A program made the translations under genes and the position numbers. Below, piece after piece: positions 47,087 through 62,000 of a stretch of DNA of 64,000 nucleotides (positions within the stretch are counted from its first letter, which is position 1; each line of letters starts with the position of its first letter). The notes beneath the pieces were generated by a model. That model was not told the DNA's origin. It ran no database searches and saw only the letters and a list, made by a program, of their open reading frames with translations. Source of the DNA: Thalassospiraceae bacterium LMO-JJ14 (lineage in GTDB: Bacteria; Pseudomonadota; Alphaproteobacteria; Rhodospirillales; Casp-alpha2); assembly GCA_021555105.2 (NCBI GenBank), contig CP134604.1:2170001-2234000 (forward strand), in the 5' to 3' direction.

Positions 47087-50000
47087 ATGAATAACATGCC
47101 ACCTGATGCCGGATCTGACTCCGGCAGCGGTCAAACGAATATCCAGGGCCAGATTCTGATTACGGCGGAAGCCGGCCAGGATATCGTTATTGAGGGGGCA
47201 TGGTTCCTGCGCGCCGATTTCGACAGATCCGGCCCGGATCTGATCATCAAAGGCCCCGACGGCGAAGTCGTCGTCGTCCGCGGCTACTTCAATCAGCCTT
47301 CACCGCCCGATATCACAACCCCCGACGGTGTTGTCCTGAAAGGCGAAACGGCAACGCTCCTGGCCGGGCCGCGCACGGACGTGCAACTCGCGCAGGTTCA
47401 GGAAATCGCCCAGGTCGAACCGATCGGCACTGTCGAGACCATCGAAGGCACGGTCGAGGTAACGCGCGCCGACGGTTCCAAGGTGACCCTTCAGGCCGGC
47501 GATCCGGTTTTTCAGGGCGATGTCATTGAAACCGGCGGTAAGGGTGCCGTGGGCATTGTCTTTGCCGATGAAAGCACGTTCGCGCTCGGCGAAAGCGGCC
47601 GCATGGTGCTTGATGAAATGATCTACGACCCGGCGGCCCAGCAGGGGCAGGCCGCGATCTCGCTGCTGCAGGGTGCATTTACCTTCGTTTCCGGGCAGAT
47701 CGCCAAGACCGGCGTTGACGCCATGACGGTCGATACGCCGACGGCGACCATCGGTATTCGCGGCACAGCGGGCGGCGGCGGTGTGAATGCGCGCGGGCAG
47801 ATGACCATCGCCATCGCCAACGAGCGCGGCGATATCGTCGGCGAAGTGACGATCACCAACGAAGGCGGATCGCAGACCATCAACCAGGCTTTCCAGGCGC
47901 TGTCTGTCGGCAGCCGCGATGCGGCCCCGTCGCAGCCGTTCGTGATGACGGCCAGGCAGTTCGGCCAGGCCTTCGGTTCGGCCATGAAAAACCTTCCGAA
48001 TGCGGAAGCCGCCCTGCCGCCGGAAGTCGTCGCCGAAGCGACGCAGGCGTTCGAGGAACAGCAGCAGGTCCGCCAGCAGGCAGAATCCGCCGAGCAGGAA
48101 AAGGAACAGAAACAGGCCGAAGCCGAGCAAGCGGCGCAAGCCGAACAGGCGGCAACGGCCGAGGCTCAGGCGGCACAGGAAAATGCCCAGGCAGCCGAAG
48201 CGGCGGCGCAGGCGCAGGAAGCCCAGGCGGCCGAAGCGGCGGCGGCTGCAGCCGAAGCGGCGGCGGCGGCGGAAGCCGCGGCCGCGGCGGCAGAGGCGGC
48301 AGGAACGGCGGAAGCGGCGGCGGCGGCGGAAGCGGCGGCGGCGGCGGCAGCAGCGGCGGAAGCGGCGGCAGCGGCGGAAGCGGCGGCGGCGGCGGAAGCA
48401 ACCGCACAGGCCGAAGCAGCGGCGGCTGAAAGCGCCACCAAGGAAGCCGAGGCCGCGCAGATCGGTGCCGAGGCGGCGCAGAAACAAGTGGAAGCCGCAA
48501 CGGCGTCGAAAGCCGCGGCGGAAGCCAAGGCGCAGGCCATCGAGTCGAGCCCTGAAAACGCGGTTGTCCAGGCGGCGCAGGCCGCCGGGGTGGAAACCCA
48601 CCTGCAGCAGGACGTCGAGCAACAGCAACAAGAAGTGCAGCAGGAAGCCCAGCAGGCCGATGCCCAGGCACAGGCCGCACAACAAAATGCGGAAGCTAAA
48701 CAGGCCGAAGCGGCGGCGAAGGTGGAAGCGGCGGCGGCCCGTGAAGCGGCGGCGGCGGAAGCGGCGGCGGAAGCCGAAGCAGCGGCGGCAGCGGCGGCAG
48801 AGGCGGAATCTGCAGCAGCGGCAGCCGAAGCGGAAGCGGCAGCGGCGGAAGCGGCAGCAGCAGCGGCGGAAGAGGAAGCAGCAGCGGCAGCCGAAGCGGA
48901 AGCAGCAGCGGCAGCCGAAGCGGAAGCAGCAGCGGCGGAAGCGGAAGCAGCGGCAGCCGAAGCGGAAGCCGCAGCAGCCGAAGCGGAAGCCGCAGCAGCA
49001 GAAGCGGAAGCCGCAGCAGCAGAGGCTGAAGCCGCAGGAACCGAGACTGAACAAGGCCAGGAAGGCGGCGCCGAAGGGGAAGGGACCGCATCGCCACCGC
49101 CGACAACAACGACGACGACTACGTCGCCGCCGCCAACGACAGTCATCACACCGGTTTTTACCTCGCCACCGCCGCCCCCGCCGGAAACAGTGGGGGAATC
49201 AACAACCCCGAAAGATAATGACCGCGATGACGACGTCACCAACGATGACGAAGATGAAGACCAGGACGTTTCCGCCAGCGGCGGTGTCATCGACGGTTAT
49301 CTGCGCGGCGCCACGGTGTTTATCGACGCCAACGCCAATGCTGCCTACGACAGTGGCGAAACCTTCACGTCCACGGACGCCTACGGCCAATACATTCTGA
49401 CGATTCCATCAAGTTTGAGCGGGTTCCCGGTGTATGTGACAGGCGGGGTCGACGTCACGACCGGTCTGCGTTTCGAGGGGATACTCAAGGCACCTGCGAA
49501 TTCAGGTGTCGTCACGCCACTGACGACGCTGATCCAGCACATGGTGGATAACGGCGTTGCCGACGACGAAGACGCGGCACATGACCTTCTGCTAACGAAA
49601 TTCTCGATTTCACTGTCCGCCGGCGATGACCTGCGAGACTACGACCCGATTGCAGGCAGTGACGGCCCGGTATTCGCCGCCGGGCTCAAGATCATGTCGG
49701 TGGTGCAGATTCTGACCAAGGCGATCACCGGCAGCCATCCGAGCCTATCGGCATCCGAGGTGATCGAGGAGGTGATGAGCGCGTTTGCCAATCATCTCGC
49801 CACCGGTTCCACCGATTTCGATTCCGCTGCCGGTATCGAGTCGATCCTGAATGAAGTTGCGAGCAATCTAACGGGCTTCACGGCTTCAACCGTGACCGCG
49901 CACAAGGGCAATATCGCGACGCTGATTCAGGAAGTAACGGGACATTTCGACAGCAACACCGGCGATTTCGATGCGCTCGCACGCGGGGCGTTCCACGCCA

Positions 50001-53000
50001 TGGGCGCGGTCGCCGAGCATTTGAATACAGTCGGCGGGTCGAGCTTCAGCGGCCTTCAGACCAACCACTTCTCAAACAATCTTGCAAATGCATCGCACAT
50101 ATCGTTCGCAGCGTCCGCCAATCCGATCGAAGGCACGGATGGGGGCGACTTTATCTCGACCGAGGACTCGATCCTGTCGACGTCCGGTCGCGACATCATC
50201 GACGGGCTGGGCGGTGACGATGTCATCGATGCCGACGACGGCGCGGACGTCGTCTTCGGCGGCGACGGCGACGACAGTATTTTCGGCGGTGCCGGTGCGG
50301 ATATTCTGTACGGCGACGATGGCGACGATACGCTGGAAGGCGGCGCCGGCAACGACATTCTCGAAGGCGACGACGGCGACGATACGTTCGTCATCGATGC
50401 TGAAACCGGCGACACCGATACGGTCCGCGGCGGCGCCGGCTCGGACACGCTCAGTTTCGAAAACGCCCAGTCGGGCACGGTGACGGCCAATCTGGCAACG
50501 TTGCTGGCGTCCGGACTTAGCACCGCCAACGGCCTCGCCGGCCTGACGATCACCAGCATCGAGAACCTGGCCGGGTCGCTGACCCTGGCCAACGTGCTGA
50601 CCGGCGATGCCAACGCCAACGTGCTGACCGGCGGTGGCGTCAACGACAGTCTGACCGGCGGCGCCGGTGACGACACGCTGATCGGCCTCGGCGGTGCGGA
50701 CATTCTGCTTGGCGGAGATGGTGCTGACGTCATCGACGGCGGGTCTGAGGACGACACGATCACCGGCGGCGCCGGGAACGATGACATTACCGGCGGTGAC
50801 GGTACCGACCGCGCTATCTTCTCCGGCAATCTGGCCGACTACACGGTGACCAACGTGTCGACCGGTGTCTTTACCGTGGTGCACAACACCACCGGCGAAA
50901 CCGACACGGTAACGGAAATCGAGACCCTGCAGTTCGCTGACGGCACGTTTAACCTGCAATCGGTTACGGAAACCGACGGCAGCGGCCAGGTCTTCGGCAG
51001 CGATTTCGGTGACACCATTGTCATGACCGGCGACGGCGTGGCCGAGGGCTTCGGCGGGCCGGATACGATGACGGTTGAAGCTGCGTCCGCGACCGTACCG
51101 CTCGACGTTACCCTCGACGGCGGCGAAGGCGACGATATTCTTGAGGTCGACAACCTGACCCTCGATACCGGCGTCGTCGCGCGTTATGCCGGCGATATCG
51201 GCGACTTCGATATCACCGAGGACGGTGCCACCGTGCGCGCCCCGTTCGAGGCCGTGGACGCGACGCTGTCGGCGGCACTGGACAGCATTCTCGGATCGGA
51301 CCGGGGCGGCGATACCCAGGGTCTGCTATTCGATGCCGACCAGATAGTGTCGACCAACAGTTCGGATGCTTTCATTGTTGCGAACTCGAGCGCATTCGCC
51401 GTCAACGCATCAAGTGATCTGTCCTCTGCCATCTCAACACTTTCGGGTCTGATCGACGCCGAAGCACTTGAAGCGGAGCCGTTGGATACGACCATCGCAG
51501 AAAGTTATCTGACGGTGCTGGAAAATATCCAGACCACGCTCGATGATGCGGTCACCAGTGCCAACACCACGCTCAGCGATCAGGTCTATGTGCTCGACGC
51601 CATCGCCACCGCCGACCGCACCGAGCGCGACGATATCCAGCAGGTGCACATCGAAAGCATCGTGCAGCCGACACTGGTCACTGTCGCATCGATCTCGGCA
51701 TTGTCGTCGGCGGAGACGGTCAACATCGGCAACCTGGCGCAGCTCGGCAATCCGTCACCCTCCAGCGATCATTACTTCCTCAACGTCACCGATGAATTCG
51801 CGACCGACGATGACGAGGGCTCGGACACCCTGACCGATATCCGCACCCTGGAATTCGAGGGCGGCATCAAGCTCGACGTCACGGACTCTATATATGAAGC
51901 GGGCGACAGCGGTGAAACCATCGATGCCAGCGCGCAGGGCGCGACGACGCAGTTCTTTGGCGGTGACGGCGACGACGACTTCTCGGGCGACGGCGACGAC
52001 GAAATGGTTGCCGGCGGCCTTGGTAACGACACGCTGTTCGGCGGCGCCGGCAATGACCAGATGTCCGGCGGTCAGGGCGATGACGTGATCAGCGGTGATG
52101 ACGGCGACGACCTGCTGGTCGGCAGTACCGGCGACGATACGCTCGGCGGCGGCGCCGGCAACGACACGCTCGATGGCGGTACGGGGACGGATACGGCGAT
52201 ATACACCAATTCTGTCAACGAATTCACTTTCGACGCCACCTACGATACCGACAGCGATCTGGAATCCCTGACCGTCGGTCATTACCCGAACGGGGCGCTG
52301 ACACTGGTCGGCGCCGAGGGAGAGGATGTGCTCAAAGGGATCGAGCAAATCCAGTTCACCGACGCCACGCTCGACCTGACCAAGCTTGCCGAGACAGGGA
52401 CCGACGCCGACGACCTGCTGCTGGGGAACGAAGCGGTGGAGACCTTCTCGGGCGGCGCAGGTAACGACACCATCTATGCGCAGGAGGGTGACGATACCCT
52501 CGACGGCGGCGCCGGCGACGACACCCTGGTCGGTGGTACAGGCGCGGACAAGTTCATCCTGTCCGAAGGCGACGACACAATCATCACGGACAGCAGCGGC
52601 ACCGATACGCTGACCATCGATTTGACCAATCGCGGGGTCGCCGGGGTCGAGCGTTCCGGCACCGATATGCTGTTCAGCATTCTGGATGCGGACGGCAATA
52701 CGCACACGACGACGGTCGTCGGTGTCTTCGGCGCGACGCCACTGCAAAGCATCACGATTACCGAACAGGGCGAGGCGGACGAGACCTTCCTGTTCGACCC
52801 GGACTTTATCGGCAGCGCCGGTAACGACATGCTGTTTTCGACGTCAGCCGGGCCGAACATCAATGCCGGCGCCGGGCGCGATATCGTGTTCGGCGGTGCC
52901 GGCAATGATACGTTGAACGGCAGTGACGGCAACGACATTCTGTTCGGTGGTTTGGGAGATGACAGCCTGATCGGCGGCAACGGCCAGGACGAAGTGTCTT

Positions 53001-56000
53001 ACGAAACCGCAAGCGCCGGCGTGACTGTTGATCTGGCAAACGGTACGGCGAGCGGCGGCGCCGGAAACGATGCCATCAGCGGCGTCGAAGATATTCACGG
53101 ATCGCGGTATGACGACGTGCTGACGGGTGACAGCACGGTCAACGAGATATTCGCTGGTGCCGGAAACGACACGATCAGCGGCGGCGGCGGTGCCGATATA
53201 CTGGATGGCGGTGCGGGCGACGATCTGCTGCTATACAGCGGCTCAGAGGCTTCGCTGAGCGGCGGAGCCGGTGACGACGCCATTGAATTTTCCGGCAGCA
53301 ATCTGACGCTTGTCGACGGCATGCCGCCCGCCACAGCAGTGTACCCGACACAGACCAACGATGCGACGGACGTACTGCGCGAGATCGAAGGCATTTTCCT
53401 GTCTGATTCAACGGATGCCTATCTGGATGCCGAAGGTGTTGTCAAGATCACGGACGAAAACAACACCCTCGTCATTCACGACGATGGCACGGGCGGCAAT
53501 GTCGGCAGTATCGAGTCCGTTGCGCAGGACGGGACGTGGACGCTGGACAGCAGTCAGGAAAGCATCTCGGTCAATGGCGTCCTGAACGACTACAACGTCT
53601 ATACCGCGACCGTCGGCGGCGAGACGGTGACGCTGAAGGTCGACACCGATATCGATCAGGCATCGATCGCCAACGCCGGCGCTGTGGTCAACGAACCGAC
53701 CATCGCCGGTGCCGGGGCAGCGAATTTCCCGATTGAAGGACTGGTGATCAGCGACAGCGACGACCAGGGCGGCAACTATACCGTAAATATCTATACCACC
53801 GGGGAAACCGCACTGCTGACGTTCGATCCGGGCAGCACAAACGTGGCGATAACCGGCAACGGTACCTACGACGTGACACTGTCGGGAACGCTGAGCGAGA
53901 TCAACTCGATCCTCGCCGCTTCAAACGGTGTCGTCTACACGGTCAACGGGCAGACCGGGCCGGATAGTCTTGAATTCGAGATCGTCGATGACGGCGGTTC
54001 GTCCGGGATCGCACGGACGACGTTTGACAGCGTCACGGTCAATCTCGATCTGATCACCACCAGCACCAACGCCAATCCGGGGAGCGCGCAATGGGGCAAT
54101 GCAGCCACCTGGGCGCATATCGGACCGGATGCGAACGGTACCACAGGTGTTGTTCCGACCATCGCGCACCATGCTTACATTATTGATGGTTCCGGTGGCA
54201 TGACCCTGGGTGACGGCAACAGCTATTCCGTCGGCGCGGTATCGATCGGTAACGGATTCACCATTTCCAACGGCAGTTCGCTGACGGTCGAACAGTTCAT
54301 AGATTTCAAATTCGACGCATCGTTCATCGGACGCGGCGAAATCAGCAACAGCCTGCAACTGAACACGGACGGTGAGCTGTATGTGAATGGCGCCGTCGAC
54401 GACGATGACGGCTCGCTCTTTCTCAAGGACGGGATTCTCGGCGGTACCGGCAGCCTGGCGATGTCGAAAATCACGTTCGGGGCCAGCAGCACCGGGACCG
54501 ATGATCTAAGTGTCGAAGACCTGGCGATCACCATCAACTCATCCGGCGCCAACCAGTCGAAATCCCAGGGCAGCGGCACCAAAACCTTCGACAATGTCGA
54601 CATGACGGTCGCGGGCGATCTTATCCTGCAAACCGGAAACGAGAATTTCATTCTCGCCGGTGGCTCAAGTATTACGGTCGCCAGCGGCGGCGTGCTCGAT
54701 CTCCAAGACGCCGACGGCATCAACGCAGGTACCGGCAGCGGTACGTTGACGGTCGACGGTACGCTGGCGCGATCAGCCGGTGGCGGCAGCACGTCTATTG
54801 ATGTCAGCGTCGATTTGAATGGCAGCGTGGATGTCGATAGCGGAACACTGGAACTGACCGCCGGTGGCACAATTGCCGGTGCGGTTGACGTAGAATCAGG
54901 AGCGACGCTCGAGTTGAGCGGCTCGGCCGCCTATAGCATCGACGACACCTTCAGTCTCAACGGGGCCGGTACGACGACGCTGGACAACGTCACTCTCGGC
55001 GTCGATGCGGACCTAAGCGTTGCCGGCAGCCACATCCTGAATATCGCCGCCGGGACGACGGTTACGGTCGCCAGCGGTGTGACGATCACCAACAACGGTA
55101 TCATCACCGGCGAGGGGACTATCGATTTCAGCGCCGGCGGCAGCTTCGTCAACAACGGCATCATCGATCCGGCAGGCGATCTCACGGTCGTCGGCGACGT
55201 CGACCTGTCGACGTCGGGCGGCATGACCTTCGATATCGCCAGCACGTCCGATTTCGACGTCCTCAGCGCCGACAGCCTCGATCTCGACGGCGGGTCGAAC
55301 GTACTGAACCTGAACTTCGGCGGCAGCGTTGCCGCGGGTGAGAGCTTTAATATCGTCACCTACAACAACACCGATACCGATCTGACGGACGTGTTCGAGA
55401 GTGTCAACGTCACCGGTCTGGCGTCGAACCAGGCGGCCGCCCTCAGCTATACGGCGAGCGGCATCACGGTGACGATCACCGAGGGGCCGACCATCGCCAG
55501 CACCAGCAGCACGGTCGATATCACCGACCCGCAGGTACAGGTGAACTCCGAGACCGACGGCGAGCAGGCCCGGTTCTCGGCGGCAGCCCTCAACAACGGC
55601 AATGTCGTTGTTGTCTGGGATTCCCTCGACCCGCAGACCGACGGTAGCGGCCTCGGCATTGGCGTGCGGCTCATGACGGCGGCTGGTGAGGTCATCGGCA
55701 CGGACGAGTTTATTGCCAACACGATCACGACGGGCGGGCAGGCGCGGCCCGATGTGTCGGCGCTGGCGGATGGCGGGTTCGTCATTGTCTATCAAGCCGA
55801 CTCGTTTGGCGCCGATACCGGCAACGCCGCCATCGTGATGCAAAAGTTCGACGCAAGCGGCACCAAGGTCGGGTCCGAAACCCTCGTCAATACGCTGACC
55901 ACGGACATCCAGACAGATCCCTCGGTCTCGGTGCTCTCGAACGGGCAGATCGCCGTCACGTATGGCTCCGACGCAACAATGGACAGCGTTACCGACCGCA

Positions 56001-59000
56001 ATGCCGCCGTGAAGATCTATGACCCCGACCTGACGGTCGCCGTCGACGAGTTCCGCGCCAACTCGGCGACCGGAAACATCAATACGCCGCAGATAGCACC
56101 GCTGGCGAACGGCCAGTTCGTTATTACCTACTCGGCCAACACCAACGCCAACATCTATGCCCGCATCCTGAACGCGGACGGCACCGAGGCAGTCGCCGAG
56201 TTTCAGGTGGAGACGGACTCCACGGGTACGCAGGCGGTTCCCGAGGTTACGACGCTCGACAACGGCAACTTCGTCGTCACCTGGCAGACTCAGGCGGGTG
56301 CTTCCAGTTCGGCCGTCGCGGCGCGTATTTACCAGCCGGACGGCACGCCTGTCACCGGTGAGTTCCAGGTTTCCGACGAAACGACGCTGGAACAGAAAAA
56401 CCCCGAAGTGACGGCGCTGGATGGCGGCGGGTTCGTCGTTACATACTACACGAACGTGTCGCCGCAGGGTGTGCGGGCGCGCGAGTATGCCAACGACGGC
56501 ACGCCGACGACGGATGTGTTCCTTGTCGAAGACACAGGCGCTTCCACCTTCAACCCGCAAACGGCTGTGGTCCCGCATACCGACGGCGGCTACTCGGTCG
56601 TCTACAACGATCTGGACGCAAGCGGTCTCGGCATTTTCTCGACGACCTACCGCAATCCGATTGTGCCCATCGCCTTTGCCGAGGGCGAGGGCGCGATCGC
56701 CGTTGACGACGGCATCACCATCAGCGATCCGGACTCCGCCGATTTCGACGGCGGCACGTTAACTGTTTCGGTCAGCGTCAACGCGACGACGAACGACCGG
56801 CTGTCGATCCAGGATATCGGCACGTCGACCGGCGAGATCGGCTTCGACGGCACTAACGTGACGTATGAAGGCACACTGATCGGCACCGTCTCTGGTGGCG
56901 TCACCGACAATTCTGATCTGGTGGTGACCTTCAATTCAAGTTCGTCCCCGGCGGCAGCGCAGGCGTTGGCGCGCGCGGTGACCTTTAATAATGTCGGATC
57001 GCCGCCGGATACGACAACGCGGACGATTTCGTTCGTGGTCAATGACGGCGATGGCGGCGACAGTGAAACGCTGACCCGTGACGTGACGCTCGGCGTCAAC
57101 GATCCGCCGGACATCCTCGGCGCCAGCGTCAACGCCGGCGCGCTGCAGTTCGACGGCACCGACGATATCGTGACGACACCGGTCACGTCGCTGGGCGCAA
57201 GCTATACGCTCGAAGCATGGGTCAATCTCGATGAACTGCCGACGACGCAAGCGGCGATCATGAGCAAGCCGACCGTGACGAGCGGCCAGTTAAACGACAA
57301 CTCTGAAGCCATCCTGTACGTCAATGCGGCGGGCGAACTGATTTTCATTGCGGGGACCGGAAATTCCAACCCGGTCATGGGGCTTAACGCGGGGGCGACG
57401 ATCACGGCGGGGCAGTGGCAGCACGTCGCCGTAACCGTCGACGATACGAACAAGGAAATTTCCCTGTTTGTAGACGGTGCGTCCGTCGCTACGCTGGACT
57501 TCACCGGCAACACGCTCGTTTCCGGCACTTTACCATTGGAAATCGGCCACTTTAACAATACGAATGATCGTTATTTCGATGGCGCGATGAGCGACGTCCG
57601 CGTCTGGAGCGATGCGCGCACGGCGACCGAAATCGCCGACAACTACGATATCCGTATCGATGATCCGACGACGGAAGCGGGACTTGTTGCCAACTGGACG
57701 TTCGACGGGCTGAATGCATCCGGCGCCGCAGTCGATGTCACCGGCAACGGCAACGATGTGCAGGTTCTTCAAGGCCCGCCGGTTGATTCAAGGAGTGCTG
57801 CCGCAACGTTCGACGGGAATGGCGACTATATCGCACTTGCTAATCCATCCTCGCTGTCGACGGGCAGCGGCAGCTTCACGTACGAAACGTGGATCAGGAC
57901 CGACAATGCCGACGCGAGCCATGAATATATCGCGACGATCGGCACGACCGGAACGAATACGGCGAGCCAGTTCTTCGTCGAGGCCACGACCGGCGTGTTA
58001 CGGGGGCAATTCAGCGGTCAGGGCGGTCCTGCCGGCACCGTTGCGGTGAATGACGGCGAATGGCACCACGTCGCTTTCGTCTTCGATGATTCCACCAACG
58101 GCACCGCAGGCACCGGCCAGTTGACCATGTACATCGACGGGGTCGCCGACGGGACGCAGCTGATGAGCGGCGTCAACCTCGGAACATCGCTCGCCCGCAT
58201 TGGCGTTGATAACAACGGGTCCAGTTTTTTTGACGGCGACATTGCCGATTTCCGCGTCTGGAACACCGCGCGGACGGGTACGGAACTCTCCGACTATGCG
58301 GACGTACGCCTGAACGGGGACGAGTCCGGTCTGATCGGGTATTTCCCGCTCGAAAGCGACGCCAACGACTACCAGACCAACACAACCGCGTCGAACGGCA
58401 CCGTGCAAGGTAATGTCTCTTTCATCGACAGTTCGCCGCTGCTGCTGGGCGACAACGTGGCGCGCGCACTCGATTTCGACGGCGCGGATGATGTGATCAG
58501 CATTCCTGACAGTAGCGACTTCCGGTTCTCGGGCGGGTTGTCGCTGAGCGCGTGGGTAGAACTGGATAAGTTAACCACCTACGATGTAACCAGCGATCCG
58601 GATGATATTCAGAGCCTCATCAGCCGGTTCGGAAGCGTATCGCCAGAGCGGGCGTTTGTTCTGGAAGAATTCGAAAGTGGCAAGCTGCGGCTCTATCTTT
58701 CAGCTACCGGTCCGTCCGTTGTTACGGATGCAGCAGTGTTCGAGGTCGGCAAACCGGTTCACGTCGCTGCTACTTATGACGGATCGGTGGTTAAATTATT
58801 CGTTAACGGCGAGGTCGTAAAAACTCATACAACGTCGGTTTCAATCCCCGATGCGGTCGGCCTCGAAACATTGATCGGCGATGTCAATGGAAGTGATAAT
58901 CGCTTTGTTGACGGTCGCATCGCCGATGTCGCTATCTTCAATCAGGGGATCAGCGACGACGATATCCTGAGCATCTACCGGAGCGGCGTCGATGACGCGG

Positions 59001-62000
59001 CGACGGGCCTGATCGGGCATTACGATCTGGGCGCTGCCGACATTAATACTGGGACGGTCAGCGACCTTTCCACCGCCGGTAACACTGCCAATCTGGGCGC
59101 GACGTCAACGGCAGGCGAATCCAGCGAGCCGGTCCCGGGTTCTCTGTCATTCGGTCCGCCGATCTACGGCACCGAGATTACGTTGACCGAGGACAGCGCC
59201 TATACCGGTATTATCGCGGCCGAGGACCTGTCTTCCGGTTCTCTGACGTACACCGTTTTCCCGGGCGGCGATCCTGATCACGGGACGCTGGATATCGATG
59301 CTGCCACCGGCGAATTTACCTATACGCCAGATGCCGACTATTCGGGGACCGATACCTTCACCGCCAAGGTCTACGACGCCACCGGCGCGTATTCTACGCA
59401 AGTCATCACGGTCACCGTCGACAGCGCGCCGGACGCACCGACGATCCTCGGCGCCAGCGATGCCCAGATTTTTGTGCAGTTGGACGGTCAGGACGATTAC
59501 CTGCAGATCGACGACAACGGTTTCGATCTTGATTTCGGCGCCGACGATTTCACCTTCGAAGCCTGGGTCGATCTGGCGGAACTGTCGGGCACGATGACGC
59601 TGTTCGACAAACGCGACGCGAATGGCGTCGGCGTACATGCCTTTATCGACGCCAGCGGTATTATCAGCCTGGAAATGGGCGACGGTATGCAACTCAATGC
59701 CGGCGGTTCAAGTTCCGGCACCCTCGATGCCGATGGCTGGCATCATGTGGCGATCTCGGTCGACCGCGACGGCAATGCGGATTTCTATATCGACGGGATG
59801 CTGTCCGGCAGCAACGATGTCACAACCGCGAGCGATTTCCCGCTCAGCAACAGCGATCCGCTGCTGATCGGCAAGGCCAACGACGACAGCGGTTATCTTC
59901 AGGGCGCCATCGACGAAATCCGGTTCTGGAAGGAAGCGCGCACGGATATTGAGATCGCGCAGAATTACGCCACCAAGATCGCTGCGCCGGCATCTGAAAG
60001 CACGCTCGCCGGGTACTGGAACTTCGACAACATCGATGCCCATGACGAAGGTTATGCCAGCGATCTGTCCGCGAACGGTAATCGCCTTTACGCCGGCGAT
60101 CCGCTGCTTGACGGGGATGCCGACACGGCGTCGGGCGAGACCGTCAATCATCTGATCAAGGCGTCGGATTTCAACGGCACGTCGTCCAATGTCGACCTGT
60201 CCGCGAATGCGGCGGCGCTGTCGACCGGGACCGACAGCTTCACCTACGAAGCCTGGATCAAGACGACTGCGACGGCTGACGGCGAAATTCTGACTATCGG
60301 CGATAACCCTGGTACCAATTCGCTGACACAATTCCGCACCCTGGCGAACGGCACGGTCACATTGCAGGTTCTGAACGGCGGTGCGGCGGTCAGCAGCGGC
60401 ACAGTAAATGACGGAATTTGGCATCATGTCGCGGTCCGCTACGACGCTGCCTCCGGCATGGCGAGTCTTCTTATCGATGGCGTAGAGGACGGCTCTGCTG
60501 CGGTATCGCCGAACCTTGGCAACAGCCTTGCCTATATCGGTCAGAACGCCGCTGGCAACGCCCACTTCTTCGACGGCGAGATCGCCGATCTCAGGATCTG
60601 GGATTATGCGCGTACCACGAGCGATATCGCCGACGGCCGTGAAGACTTCCCACAGCCGGACGAAGAGGGGCTTCTGGCGCACTACAAACTCGACGGCGCC
60701 GACGGTTCGGCGATCAGCGATTCCTCGATACACGGCTACGACGGCACGTCGACCGCCGTGCAGGCGACAGAAGCCGCCGCGCCGGTGTTCTCCGCCGCGA
60801 TCACGATGGACGAGGACCAGACGTTTACCGGTAGCATCGGTGCCATCGATCCGGACGGGGTGACCTCGCTTGTCTTCTCGGTTCAGTCCGATGCCGCGAC
60901 CACGCAGGGTGGGGTGGTCAACGTCGATGTGGACGGTAACTTCACCTACACGCCGCCGTCGGGATATCTCGGCGCGGATACGTTCACGGTCACGGTTTCC
61001 GACGAGCAAGGCAACCTGAGCACCGACACGATCACCATCAACACGGCGGCCTATAATGATCCGCCGGCGCTGCTGGGCGTGGCGCCGACGTCGGGCGGAA
61101 TTCAGTTCGACGGCGTCGATGACAAAGTCGTCGTCGCAGACGCTGCGAACCTGCGCCCGGGCACCGGCAGCCAGACGATGGAGGTCTGGTTCTACTGGGA
61201 CGGCAGCGCCAACGAATTGGACTCAAGCCAGCAGTTCCTGATGGCGAAAGGCAACCTGGCCGGTGGTTGGGAAGGCACATCCATATTCCTGGCCAATCTA
61301 GATACATCGCCCGAATTGAAGGTTCGCGTTGCAACGACCGGAACCGGCGGCACGCCGGCTGTTTCGAATGCGGCTGGACAAGCCATCGACATATCGGGCC
61401 TGGAACATGGTTGGCACCACGTTGCCCTGGTGCTGGATCAGTCACAGGCTACAGGAACGATTTCCGGTTATCTTGACGGGGCGAACACCGGCTGGACGGA
61501 TGATGCCACCAATGGCAGCACCTTCACTTCTGGGAACATCGATGTCACGAGTGGTGTCATCTTTGGTCAGTCGCAGACGGGGTCGGCCAACAAGTCATGG
61601 TATATCGGCCAGATGGACGAAGCGCGTATCTGGTCCGAAGCGCGCACCGCCGAGGACATCGCCGGGAACTACCAGCAGCGCCTCGATGCCGGTGTCGACA
61701 CCACGAACCTCGAAGGCTACTGGCGGTTCGATCAGATCACAGACGCCGGGACGGCAATCGATCATTCCGGCAACGGGAACGACGCCGTCGTCGGGCAGGG
61801 TTCGCCCGCGGATGCGTTCGCCCCGACGATGAGCTTCAACGGCTCCACCGACGAAATCACCACGGCCAGCCCGCCGGAGATATCCGGCTCGCATACGGTA
61901 GAGGCCTGGTACAAGACAACCTCGACAGGCACGGTGGCCGTTGTCTCAAGCGACGATGTCGGCGCTGACGGCACCAACGCGATGCAGATTTACGTCACCA

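Noticed and set aside
47300-49400. Long open frames on both strands over the Ala/Glu zone (584 aa minus, 466 aa plus)
   Set aside because: They come from the repeat codons of the giant gene and translate to Arg/Pro or Cys/Arg/Phe runs with no natural protein character.
55013-56578. 521-codon minus-strand frame under the giant gene
   Set aside because: Composition is shadow-like (Arg/His/Val/Asp rich) and it lies wholly inside a well-supported domain array on the other strand.
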